Positions 37,883 to 47,212 of a DNA stretch of 64,000 nucleotides are shown piece after piece. Source of the stretch: Saprospiraceae bacterium UBA1994 (GTDB taxonomy: Bacteria > Bacteroidota > Bacteroidia > Chitinophagales > Saprospiraceae); assembly GCA_002335865.1 (NCBI GenBank), contig DDCY01000015.1, positions 13,555-77,554 of the forward strand, written 5' to 3'. Made by a program: the position numbers and the translations under genes. The stretch's first letter is position 1, and each line of letters begins with the position of its first letter. A model generated the notes under the pieces. It was not told the origin of the DNA. It saw only the letters and a list, made by a program, of their open reading frames with translations, and made no database searches.

Positions 37883-37914
37883 GAATTGATAATTGATAAT
37901 TGATAATTGATAAT
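37883..37914. repeat. Tandem 8-bp repeat between dinB and the SRAP gene
   Basis: The unit AATTGATA (phase arbitrary) is repeated about four times in a row, from five bases after the dinB stop to eleven bases before the SRAP start codon. It forms most of the ribosome-binding region of the SRAP gene. Such short tandem arrays can change copy number by slippage. Confidence 0.8.
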
Positions 37915-37924
37915 ACCTATACCT

Positions 37925-38776
37925 ATGTGTGGAAGATACGCTGTAGTCAGCAGACTTAAAATAATAGAAAAAGAATTCAATGCGAGTATATCGGAGATAC
38001 TAGATCGTTTTGAATTTAATCCTAATGTAAGTCCTAGTGACGAAGCGTTGGTCATCACTAATGATGCTCCGGATACGGTACAGCTATTTCGATTTGGATT
38101 TACTCCGCATTGGGCTAAGAATAAAACTTATATGATCAATGCTCGAAGCGAAGGTGATCACAATAAAGAAAATGCGCCTAACTATACCGGCGCCAAAGGG
38201 ATAATCAATAAACCTATGTTTCGTAAAGCGATACGATCTCAACGATGCCTAGTGATCGCAGATGCATTTGTGGAAGGGACTACAGAAAAAAAAATGAGTG
38301 ATCCATATCTCGTGTATCGCGGCGGTCAAAAACGTCCATTCGCAATGGCAGGAATATGGGATGAATGGATAGACAATAAGACTGGAGAAACCACTAAAAG
38401 TTTCGCCATAATAACGACGGCACCCACACCACTAATGCAAGTAATACCACATCATCGCAGCCCACTAGTACTTACCCAAGAAGATGAAAAAAAATGGATC
38501 AGTAATGATCTTACACTCAATGAAGTTACGGAGATGTTATACCCATTTGACGATACAGGATTCAATGCCTATCCGATCTCTACAGATATTAAATCTGCTC
38601 GCAACAAATACGCAGATCTACTCAAGCCTACTGGAGAGCGACTGCGAAAAGAATACGACTATGTATTCTACCAAGATCTCAAGCTACAAGGCATGGGAGA
38701 AACCACCGCAAGAAAACGGTCACAAAAAGAAAATCAAAATAATCAATTAGATTTATTTGATAACGAAGTGATTTAA
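37925..38776 (+). CDS. SRAP (YedK/HMCES) abasic-site DNA-protein crosslink protein with clamp-binding tail
   Basis: The product has 283 residues from the ATG at 37925. That start is required because the catalytic nucleophile is Cys2 (MCGRY), exposed after Met removal; a TTG at 37907 would bury it. Other active-site residues match YedK: Asn72 in MINARSE, Glu117 in AFVEGT, and His176 in PHHRSP. SRAP proteins bind abasic sites in single-stranded DNA through Cys2 and shield them during replication. The C-terminus carries QLDLF (274-278), an exact beta-clamp-binding consensus, five residues from the end. It is probably cotranscribed with dinB, and a terminator follows. Confidence 0.92.
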   Translation: MCGRYAVVSRLKIIEKEFNASISEILDRFEFNPNVSPSDEALVITNDAPDTVQLFRFGFTPHWAKNKTYMINARSEGDHNKENAPNYTGAKGIINKPMFRKAIRSQRCLVIADAFVEGTTEKKMSDPYLVYRGGQKRPFAMAGIWDEWIDNKTGETTKSFAIITTAPTPLMQVIPHHRSPLVLTQEDEKKWISNDLTLNEVTEMLYPFDDTGFNAYPISTDIKSARNKYADLLKPTGERLRKEYDYVFYQDLKLQGMGETTARKRSQKENQNNQLDLFDNEVI

Positions 38777-38800
38777 CAACTAGTGTTAAAATTAGTTGTG

Positions 38801-38834
38801 AGTGCTTGATTTACAAGATGAAGCACTTTTTTTT
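38801..38834 (+). terminator. Terminator between the SRAP and dnaE-like genes
   Basis: AGTGCTT (38801-38807) pairs with AAGCACT (38821-38827), followed by eight T residues. It lies 25 bases after the SRAP stop. Immediately downstream is a second hairpin CATAGC-CTTA-GCTATG (38841-38856). The DnaE gene therefore probably has its own promoter or depends on read-through. Confidence 0.75.
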
Positions 38835-38983
38835 GAAATTCATAGCCTTAGCTATGAGTTAATAAAATGCTGAAACATTGTGTATCAATGACTTGCAAAC
38901 AAAACTTTTATTTTAAAAGTCGCAATGAATATAGTTATTACTTCAATTACAATTAACAATACGTTTTTAAATCACTTCTACTA

Positions 38984-41980
38984 ATGTATATCAACTGCCA
39001 TACATACTACAGTCTACGGTATGGTACAATTTCAGACAAAGAATTAATCGAAATTGCAATTTCAGATCAAGCCACCACTGTGTGCCTTACAGACATCAAT
39101 AACACTTCTGCATGTCTCAATTTTGTACGATTAGCTCAGGCCGCTGGCATCAAACCAATCATCGGAATAGACTTCAGAGATGGAGCAAAACAACTGTACG
39201 TGGGTATCGCTAAAAACAATAATGGCTTTCATCAACTCAATAATTATTTATCTTATTACAAACACAGAAAATTATCTTTTCCAGAAATCGCAGTGGAGCT
39301 AGAGGATGTGATATTCATCTATCCATTTGAGCAAGTGATGCTACTCAATAGGCGTACCTTTAGCGACAACGAATACATCGGTATACCGAGGTACCAACTC
39401 AACAAACTAATCTTTACCGATTACTCTCAATATGCGGACAAGTTGGTAGCATTAAATACTTATACATTTAGAAATAAAAAAGAATTCAATACTCACAGAC
39501 TACTGCGTGCGATAGACAATAATGTACTACTAAGTAAACTCGATCTAGAGATGCAAGCCCATGAAAGAGATATATATTTATCTCAGCAAGAGCTTGCCAA
39601 ACACTACGAATATTTCCCTCAGATACTAGCTAATACTAAACAACTACTAGAGACCTGTAGCATATATTTTGACTTCTCTAAAAATAGACCACACCAAAAT
39701 AAAATCACCTACACTGGCAGTAGAGACAAAGACGAATTACTCCTCTCTACCCTATGCGATAAAGGATTACAAACTAGATACCCTACAGTCACCAAAGAGA
39801 TCACAATAAGAATCAAAAAGGAACTAAACATGATCAAGAAGATGGACTTCATTCCGTTCTTTCTGGTCAACTGGGATATCATAGATTACGCAATGAAGAA
39901 AGGTTACTACCATGTAGGTAGAGGAAGTGGAGCCAATAGTATCGTCGCATATCTACTCGGAATTACCGATGTAGATCCTATAGAACTAGATTTATATTTT
40001 GAGCGATTTATGAATCTCTATCGAACGAGCCCACCTGACTTCGATATAGATTTTTCTTGGAGAGATAGAGAAGATGTAACGCGTTATATTTTTGAACGAT
40101 TTGGTAGCGAAGGACAGGTAGCACTATTAGCAACTTACAATACATTCAAACATCGTGGAGCAGTAAGAGAACTCGGAAAAGTATTTGGTCTACCCAAGCA
40201 TGAAATAGACAAACTGAGCAAAGGGAAATTTAATTACACCCAACTCGATAAGCTCTCGCAACTTGTCGTCGTATACGCACAGCAGCTAGATGGAAAACCT
40301 AATTATCTTAGCATACACTCCGCAGGCATTATCATATGTGAACGACCGATACATTATTATACTGCTACAGACTTACCACCTAAGGGATTTGCGACTACAC
40401 AGTTTGATATGATAGTAGCAGAAGACGTAGGTATATATAAGTACGATATACTCGGACAGCGTGGACTCGGCAAGATCAAAGATGCGATACAACTCGTAAA
40501 AATCAATCAACCAGATGTAGAGTTGCCTGACATTCATGACGTGAAGCCTTTTTTCAAAGATTCTAAAATAAATAAACTTGTAAGCACCGCAAGATGTATC
40601 GGTTGCTTCTATGTAGAATCTCCAGCGATGCGCATATTATTACGTAAGCTGGAAGTCAATACCTACCAAGGTCTCGTAGCGGCCAGTTCTATCATAAGAC
40701 CAGGTGTCGCTAAGAGTGGTATGATGAGAGAATATATACTCAGACACAAAGATCCAGAGCGGAGAAAACTAGCTCACCCTATACTCTATAAGATCATGCC
40801 TGATACCTATGGCATCATGGTATATCAAGAAGACGTCATCAAAGTAGCACACCACTTTGCAGGATTAGATCTAGGTGAGTCTGATGTACTCCGTAGAGGC
40901 ATGAGTGGCAAGTATCGATCTAGAGCAGAATTCGAAAAAATAAGAAATAAATTTATACACAACTGTATAGACAAAGGATACAAAAAGGAAGTCGTTATGG
41001 AAATCTGGTATCAAGTAGAAAGCTTTGCTGGATACGCATTCGCCAAAGGGCACAGTGCATCTTATGCGGTAGAGAGTTATCAGAGCCTCTATCTCAAAAC
41101 CTATTTTCCATTAGAATATATGGTAGCCGTACTCAATAACGGTGGCGGATTTTACAGCCCAGAACTGTATGTCCATGAGGCTCGCATACTAGGGGGTAAT
41201 ATACAAGCACCTTGCGTCAATAAGAGTCACTACCCTACGTGGATTTATGACAAAGAAATCTACCTAGGCTTCCATATGCTACAAGGTCTAGAGGTCCATA
41301 CTGCACAGCGTATCATCAAAGAACGAAAAGAAAATGGTGCCTTCCAATCATTAGATGACTTTCTACATCGGATGGCAATATCTATTGAACAATTGGATTT
41401 ACTGATCAGAATAAATGCATTTCGATTTACTAATATAGATAAGCGAAACTTACTTTGGAAAGCACACTTTGTACTCAAAGCAACACCTGCCAAACAAGAG
41501 CATCAGCAAGTATTATTTGATCATAAACCTACGACGACTTATAACTTGCCAGTATTCAATATCAAAGATTTAGAAAATGCTTTCGATGAAATAGAGCTAT
41601 TAGGATTTCCATTGTGTCATCCTTTCTTATTACTAAAGGATTCTTTACCAGAGCAAAAGTTTCTAGCGAAACACTTCTCCAAATATAAAAATAAAATCAT
41701 CGCGATCTACGGCTATCTTATATCTATCAAAAACACATCTACGACTAATCAAAAACGAATGCAATTTGGTAGTTTCCTAGACTACGAAGGCGAATGGATA
41801 GACACGGTACACTTTCCACCAGTAGTCGATAAGAATCCATTTAGAGGCAAGGGCATATACTTACTCACGGGTAAAGTGGTAGAAGAGTTTGGATTTTATA
41901 CTATAGAAATGATCAAGATGGAACGATTAGCTTACATAGAAGACAGTAGATTTTCGATGCAACAGGAAGAAAAAAAATAA
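38984..41980 (+). CDS. Second DNA polymerase III alpha subunit (DnaE2/ImuC-like)
   Basis: The product has 998 residues, shorter than replicative DnaE (about 1160-1200). The catalytic aspartates are in PPDFDIDFSW and KYDILGQRGL. The N-terminal PHP domain is degenerate: the first metal motif reads INCHTYYSL, with Asn for the first His, and the next reads LTDINN, with Ile for His, so proofreading by PHP metals is unlikely. A beta-clamp motif QQVLF is at 841-845, followed by an OB-like domain (about 900-985). Placement after dinB and SRAP and beside an S24 repressor suggests an error-prone role like ImuC rather than genome replication. Confidence 0.9.
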   Translation: MYINCHTYYSLRYGTISDKELIEIAISDQATTVCLTDINNTSACLNFVRLAQAAGIKPIIGIDFRDGAKQLYVGIAKNNNGFHQLNNYLSYYKHRKLSFPEIAVELEDVIFIYPFEQVMLLNRRTFSDNEYIGIPRYQLNKLIFTDYSQYADKLVALNTYTFRNKKEFNTHRLLRAIDNNVLLSKLDLEMQAHERDIYLSQQELAKHYEYFPQILANTKQLLETCSIYFDFSKNRPHQNKITYTGSRDKDELLLSTLCDKGLQTRYPTVTKEITIRIKKELNMIKKMDFIPFFLVNWDIIDYAMKKGYYHVGRGSGANSIVAYLLGITDVDPIELDLYFERFMNLYRTSPPDFDIDFSWRDREDVTRYIFERFGSEGQVALLATYNTFKHRGAVRELGKVFGLPKHEIDKLSKGKFNYTQLDKLSQLVVVYAQQLDGKPNYLSIHSAGIIICERPIHYYTATDLPPKGFATTQFDMIVAEDVGIYKYDILGQRGLGKIKDAIQLVKINQPDVELPDIHDVKPFFKDSKINKLVSTARCIGCFYVESPAMRILLRKLEVNTYQGLVAASSIIRPGVAKSGMMREYILRHKDPERRKLAHPILYKIMPDTYGIMVYQEDVIKVAHHFAGLDLGESDVLRRGMSGKYRSRAEFEKIRNKFIHNCIDKGYKKEVVMEIWYQVESFAGYAFAKGHSASYAVESYQSLYLKTYFPLEYMVAVLNNGGGFYSPELYVHEARILGGNIQAPCVNKSHYPTWIYDKEIYLGFHMLQGLEVHTAQRIIKERKENGAFQSLDDFLHRMAISIEQLDLLIRINAFRFTNIDKRNLLWKAHFVLKATPAKQEHQQVLFDHKPTTTYNLPVFNIKDLENAFDEIELLGFPLCHPFLLLKDSLPEQKFLAKHFSKYKNKIIAIYGYLISIKNTSTTNQKRMQFGSFLDYEGEWIDTVHFPPVVDKNPFRGKGIYLLTGKVVEEFGFYTIEMIKMERLAYIEDSRFSMQQEEKK

Positions 41981-42042
41981 TTATTTGTTGTTGATCAAAA
42001 GATTATTATTAGTTGAAAAATATTATTCCTTGATTAAAAAAA

Positions 42043-42068
42043 AGCCCCTAACCAAAAGGATAGAGGCT
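42043..42068 (-). terminator. Terminator of the giant metalloprotease gene
   Basis: AGCCCCTA and TAGAGGCT pair with one mismatch over a loop, and on the minus strand the stem is followed by a run of T. It lies 25 bases after the stop of the metalloprotease gene. Confidence 0.6.
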
Positions 42069-42092
42069 ATATAACTTTCTAACTTTAAAATA

Positions 42093-45000
42093 TTATTTCA
42101 TCACACTTACTCTATGATACATACTACCCTTTTCTGTTTCTACATAAAGAACATACAAGCCATCCGCAAGGCGACTTACATCTACAGTTTGCAGATTACT
42201 GATCGTGAATTGTGTAAGATCAAGTACAATCTTCCCGTCTATACCTATTAGAGATATTTGCTTCACCCTATTAGTCAAATCTAATAGTTCTACCTGCAGA
42301 ATTTCTGATACAGGATTAGGATATACTTTGATCTCACTACCCACTAGTACATCATATATATCTGTAAACATAATCAAGAAACTTTCTACACATCCAGAAG
42401 CATCCATAACGGTAACCGTATAGTCACCATCTGGCACATCGGTAAAGAATCCATCCATATTAAATCCTTCTCCATTGATAGAATAACTGTAACCACTTTC
42501 AGCACCACCTATACCAATGACATATAATGTATCTGAACTTGCATAGTAATCCAATCCTATCTCTGGATTCTCATTTATAGTTACACCCACCTCGGTATAT
42601 TCTGATCCATTAGCATCTCTTACCGTAATATCGTAAGAGCCACTTGAAAGATCACCGAACACCGCTTCATCTTGGAAAGGCCCATCATTAATTGAGTATT
42701 GGTATGGTCCTAATCCACCAGTAATTCCATTGACAATAATACTTCCGTTAGTTTCGGAAAAACATACATCAAGTGTAGTCACTGAGATCGCTGTCACAAA
42801 TGAAATCGAAAGATCGAATGTGTATATACATCCAACAGCATCTGATATCGTGAGCGTATAATCTTGAGTAAGATCTATATCTAACAAATTCTCTGATTGG
42901 AAATCGATACCATTAGTAGAATACATATATGGCTCAGTGCCACCCATAGCATCTATTACTAAATCTCCCATATCTGTAGTATAACTAAAACTAATTGGCA
43001 AAGCTGATAACAGCATAACATTATCATAAACCACTACTTTCCCTCCTGCATCTTTTACTGATATAGAATATGTACCTGCGGATAGATCCGTAAATATATT
43101 GTCTGCAACGAATACACTTTCATTTAGACTATATTCATATGGCTCTATTCCACCGGCAAGAACAACTATAATCGATCCATCTTCCACATTAGCACAAACT
43201 AGATCAACAATAGATATTTGCGCACTGAGTGTATCTATATTGACAACAAACATACCGCTAGCTGTACAGTCATTAGCATCTCTTACTATTACATCATAAT
43301 CACCATTGTCTAAATCTGAAAATACACCCGCAGCATTAAAATTAATGCCATCAATACTATATTCAAATCCACCAACACCACCTTCTGCACTTGCGTTGAT
43401 AGCGTAACCCACTAACGATATAGTAAGGATGATTTCATCCGGTTGTGTTAAGGTAATAGAATTTGATACGCTCTCGACATCATCTGCATCTTTTACATAT
43501 ACGATATAGTCTCCAGCAGATAATCCATCAAAAGTAGGATCATTTTGAAAATTTACGTTATCGATACTAAACTGGTAAGGCCCCTGCCCTTCTACTGCTG
43601 TAGCAAATATAGTCCCATCAGAACCTCCAAAACATGATACCTGATTCGTTACGGTAGCTACTACTTGGAAAGTATTATCCAGTATATTTATATTAATGTA
43701 TTCGTTTCTCAACCAAGCGCCTGTGCTAGGCACCTGAACATCAACCTTAAATCCATCTACAATAGCCTCATTTCCTGAGTGCACATATGTCACTGTCCCA
43801 TTGGCCAATTCTTCTTCCGTCACAGAAGACCCTTCTACTATCTCATCCATGCCTCTCATCAGCGTACCTTCGTTAGGTAGCTTGGTGATGTATATGGTTA
43901 CAGAGTCATCACTTTCTACCGTCAGGACAGTATTGTCGAATGGGGCACTTCCTCCATTAATTACTATTATATTTTTAGTACCTCCAGTTATCACATCTGG
44001 AAATACTACATCGGTACAGACCTCTATGGACCAAGAATTAACAAATCCGCCATCTTGTGGAAAATCATCAGCCACAGTAAGTGTCCATGTTCCCATCGAA
44101 GGCGTAGAAGTAAAAGGATCCATAGCTTGAAACTCACCGGAGATAGCGGGTTCTGAATCACAAGTACCCTCAAATTCAATGGCGGTAAACACTGCATCAT
44201 TACTGAATGTTGCCATTATATCATCTCTTGGACATCCAAAATCACTAGCAGGTACACCTGGTCTATCAAATAGATCGAAACTTACATTAGTAGGTGATGC
44301 TATTTCTGCCCTTAGATCGCCAGTAAATGTATGTGATATATCTACTGTTATTTTCGCTTGGCTAAAATCTATATCCATTGGGACTTCCAATATACTCTCA
44401 ACTTCTCCAACGTCATCAGCTTCTATCTCTACTGGCGTATCATTGACATACTGCACACACCCATCACTAGCTGTCCTAAAGGCCTTCGTCTCACTATATT
44501 TACCCGTAGAACAAATAGATCGAGCTCTTACTCTCCAATAATATATTGTCCCTTCTTCAAAATCAGTCCTTGTCACAGTTGAAGATGTTGGCGTCGCTGA
44601 CGTCACTGGCGCTGATAAAAAATCTGGAGCAGTGCTTAATTGAAATTGATATAAACTAACACCCTCTTGTGCATCCCATGAAAAATCAACAGATACTGGA
44701 TCTACATCAGTTGATTCATCAGCTGGAATGGTAGTATTTGTGATTTGTAAATCATCATTCTGGATATTGATAGCAAATATTTCATTGATCGTAGTATTCT
44801 CTGCCATAGCGGTAAAAGTAGATAAATACGATCCAGCCTCTGCATTCAATAAACCCGTTATAGTAACATCCACTGACGCGGGAGTAGTTATCGTATTTTC
44901 TGAAAGTGTAGCTATTGCGCCATCCGGGAGATTACTCACTGAGAGACTCACCATATCATCAAATGCATCTGCAGACATTAAATTAGCTATATAGACCAAT

Positions 45001-46937
45001 TCATCTTGCCCACATGCCACTTGGCTAAATGGTGTGATATCTACACTAAACTCTGCCGTGATGCTAAAGTTATCGTCTGACATATCATAAAACACATTAT
45101 CATTGCCTACTATCACTACTTTTGCCATATCTGTAGGTATATCTGGTACTACTACCTCGTGAGATCCATCATTAAATGCATCTTCCGCCAATACGATATC
45201 AAATGTCTCCCCTCCATCTATTGATAGAAAGATATCTACCAATGTACTATTGATAGGTGCTGAATCGGTGCCACTTACATCCCAAGTTACTTCTTTGATA
45301 TCTGAAGCAGGCCATACCACATTTGTATTGGGTGCCGTTACTCTAAATGGACTTCCAGTATCGAAAACATTAACCTTTACATTTACTTCTCCTGTACATC
45401 CTACTGAACTATTGTTATCTCTTACCGTACACATGAAATTCATCTCTCTAGTAACTGTCGGCAACACCTCCCATGTAGATTCTCCTATTCTACTAGGAAA
45501 AAATCTTCGTGAATCTGTATTGGGTGAGTTAGATCTATACATAGGTCCACCAGTATTACTACCTTGCGGAGGCATATTTGCTATTTCAATGTCCATCTGC
45601 TCCCAACAATAGGTCATCATATCTCCATCTGTATCTGTGGCATCAGCGTTCAGAAAAAAAGTTGTCCTTGCAGGTATAGTGACTACTGCATTGGCCACTG
45701 TAACTTCCGGAGCATTATTCGTTGTAGGTATTATCTCTGCACAAGAGTTACCATTACCGGTAACAAAATTCGCTATCTCAATAAGATTTACACCGTGAAA
45801 GTGATCATCACTATTACTTTGCACATTAGGCGAACAGATACCCGCATACGCCATTATTGTTGATCCACTTCCTGGCTCTACTGCAGTACTGTTATTTCTA
45901 TTTCCTCCACAGCTATTGTTATATGAGTGATTACCACCAAACTGGTGTCCCATCTCATGTGCGACATAATCTATATAGAATGGATCATTGATTGGACTAC
46001 CAAGCCCTGTTACTCCTCTAGCCTTACTATTGTTATTACATGGGCTCCGTAAGTTCGCAACACCTCCGCCACCAGTACTGAATACGTGACCAATATCATA
46101 ATAGGCTGAGCCAATAATATCATCGCATGTATTTTGATTTTCAGCAAGCATCGCTCCTCCACTATTGTTTGTATATGGATCTGTCGAACCATCTAGAAAT
46201 ATAACCTCATCAGTATTAGCAATTAACTCCATAGTGATTCCTGCATCTCGTTCATAAAGTCCATTAACTCTTGCCATGGCTACATTATATTCTACTAACA
46301 CAGATTCTACAGTACCTCCGTGAAATGATGCATACTCACCCGTACATGCAAGGGCCAATCGATATTTACGTAATTCGCAGTCTCCATGTCTTGTAGTCGC
46401 AATTTCAACGTCTTCTATATCTCTAGAATCTTCATTCACTAGACATTCAAATTGGTGTCGGGCCCTTAAACCATAATCATTTCTAAAGTATACAGCGTAC
46501 TTCTGTTCACTTCCTTTGATATGATCAATGTAAGTAGTTTGAGCACCTTCTCTGAGTATCATTGCATGCAATCTACTAGCACCATACCCCATACGTATGT
46601 ATGAACCAGGCACATCTAAGCTATATCCTTTGTATGCCTTTATTCCTGGATACTTAGCGGCTAAGTCAGGATGAAATACATCCGCCGCTTCTATCATAAA
46701 CATCTCCATTCCTCCATCAGGAGTAGGTAGTTCTATTCTTGATTCAGAAGTCTTTACCTTTTCTAATTCCGTCATAAGAGAAGGAAATTCGAGCTGATAA
46801 CCTTTGTATTTCTCTGGCAAATACTCATTATCGATACTTGACCTTTGCGAGAGATCAGACTTAGTCCATTGCTGAGCATTTAGGTTGACACCAATAGATA
46901 CAACAAGTAATAGTATTAGTAACTTTTGTAATTCCAT
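42093..46937 (-). CDS. Giant reprolysin-like metalloprotease with P-domain, SprB-like repeats and T9SS sorting domain
   Basis: The product has 1614 residues. A signal peptide (LLILLLVVSIGVNLNA) precedes a propeptide and the M12B-type zinc protease domain with HEMGHQFGGNH (His327, Glu328, His331, His337). Then come Ig/fibronectin-like domains, one of which includes FSWDAQEGVSLYQFQLS, and a proprotein-convertase P-domain (about 810-970, GFVNSWSIEV). At least five SprB-type repeats follow (about 1080-1520), with GxYxxxVxDAxGC endings. The final type A sorting domain has YPNPVSEILQVELL and LADGLYVLYV. It is secreted by T9SS and probably degrades proteins at the surface. It has its own terminator. 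Confidence 0.9.
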   Translation of the reverse strand: MELQKLLILLLVVSIGVNLNAQQWTKSDLSQRSSIDNEYLPEKYKGYQLEFPSLMTELEKVKTSESRIELPTPDGGMEMFMIEAADVFHPDLAAKYPGIKAYKGYSLDVPGSYIRMGYGASRLHAMILREGAQTTYIDHIKGSEQKYAVYFRNDYGLRARHQFECLVNEDSRDIEDVEIATTRHGDCELRKYRLALACTGEYASFHGGTVESVLVEYNVAMARVNGLYERDAGITMELIANTDEVIFLDGSTDPYTNNSGGAMLAENQNTCDDIIGSAYYDIGHVFSTGGGGVANLRSPCNNNSKARGVTGLGSPINDPFYIDYVAHEMGHQFGGNHSYNNSCGGNRNNSTAVEPGSGSTIMAYAGICSPNVQSNSDDHFHGVNLIEIANFVTGNGNSCAEIIPTTNNAPEVTVANAVVTIPARTTFFLNADATDTDGDMMTYCWEQMDIEIANMPPQGSNTGGPMYRSNSPNTDSRRFFPSRIGESTWEVLPTVTREMNFMCTVRDNNSSVGCTGEVNVKVNVFDTGSPFRVTAPNTNVVWPASDIKEVTWDVSGTDSAPINSTLVDIFLSIDGGETFDIVLAEDAFNDGSHEVVVPDIPTDMAKVVIVGNDNVFYDMSDDNFSITAEFSVDITPFSQVACGQDELVYIANLMSADAFDDMVSLSVSNLPDGAIATLSENTITTPASVDVTITGLLNAEAGSYLSTFTAMAENTTINEIFAINIQNDDLQITNTTIPADESTDVDPVSVDFSWDAQEGVSLYQFQLSTAPDFLSAPVTSATPTSSTVTRTDFEEGTIYYWRVRARSICSTGKYSETKAFRTASDGCVQYVNDTPVEIEADDVGEVESILEVPMDIDFSQAKITVDISHTFTGDLRAEIASPTNVSFDLFDRPGVPASDFGCPRDDIMATFSNDAVFTAIEFEGTCDSEPAISGEFQAMDPFTSTPSMGTWTLTVADDFPQDGGFVNSWSIEVCTDVVFPDVITGGTKNIIVINGGSAPFDNTVLTVESDDSVTIYITKLPNEGTLMRGMDEIVEGSSVTEEELANGTVTYVHSGNEAIVDGFKVDVQVPSTGAWLRNEYININILDNTFQVVATVTNQVSCFGGSDGTIFATAVEGQGPYQFSIDNVNFQNDPTFDGLSAGDYIVYVKDADDVESVSNSITLTQPDEIILTISLVGYAINASAEGGVGGFEYSIDGINFNAAGVFSDLDNGDYDVIVRDANDCTASGMFVVNIDTLSAQISIVDLVCANVEDGSIIVVLAGGIEPYEYSLNESVFVADNIFTDLSAGTYSISVKDAGGKVVVYDNVMLLSALPISFSYTTDMGDLVIDAMGGTEPYMYSTNGIDFQSENLLDIDLTQDYTLTISDAVGCIYTFDLSISFVTAISVTTLDVCFSETNGSIIVNGITGGLGPYQYSINDGPFQDEAVFGDLSSGSYDITVRDANGSEYTEVGVTINENPEIGLDYYASSDTLYVIGIGGAESGYSYSINGEGFNMDGFFTDVPDGDYTVTVMDASGCVESFLIMFTDIYDVLVGSEIKVYPNPVSEILQVELLDLTNRVKQISLIGIDGKIVLDLTQFTISNLQTVDVSRLADGLYVLYVETEKGSMYHRVSVMK

Positions 46938-47157
46938 GTGTTAGATAGGTTAATTGGAAAATCTGGTTGTCCAAGATATAAATTTACGAACCCTAATTGA
47001 TAATAGTATACTTTCTTGTTACAGTTGTCGTAATTGAGTAAAACATTTAATAGCATGTCATAGAAAGTAAATCTTGCACAAGCCAATATTATATTACATG
47101 TTGCGCAGATTCCCAAAAGGCTAACCATTATAGAGCACCAACTACGTTTTTACAAAA

Positions 47158-47185
47158 AAGCCCTTAGATGAACATCTAAAGGCTT
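47158..47185 (-). terminator. Terminator of pdhA
   Basis: AAGCCCTTAGATG (47158-47170) pairs with CATCTAAAGGCTT (47173-47185), one mismatch. On the minus strand the stem is followed by TTTTTT. The pdhA stop is 28 bases away. Confidence 0.8.
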
Positions 47186-47212
47186 TACTATTTTCAATTT
47201 ATTCTTCAATGG

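Noticed and set aside
37883..37914. CRISPR-like array
   Set aside because: The units are 8 bp and contiguous with no spacers, so it is a simple tandem repeat.
45564..45863. 99-codon plus-strand frame rich in Cys and Arg
   Set aside because: It is a shadow of the metalloprotease gene on the other strand.
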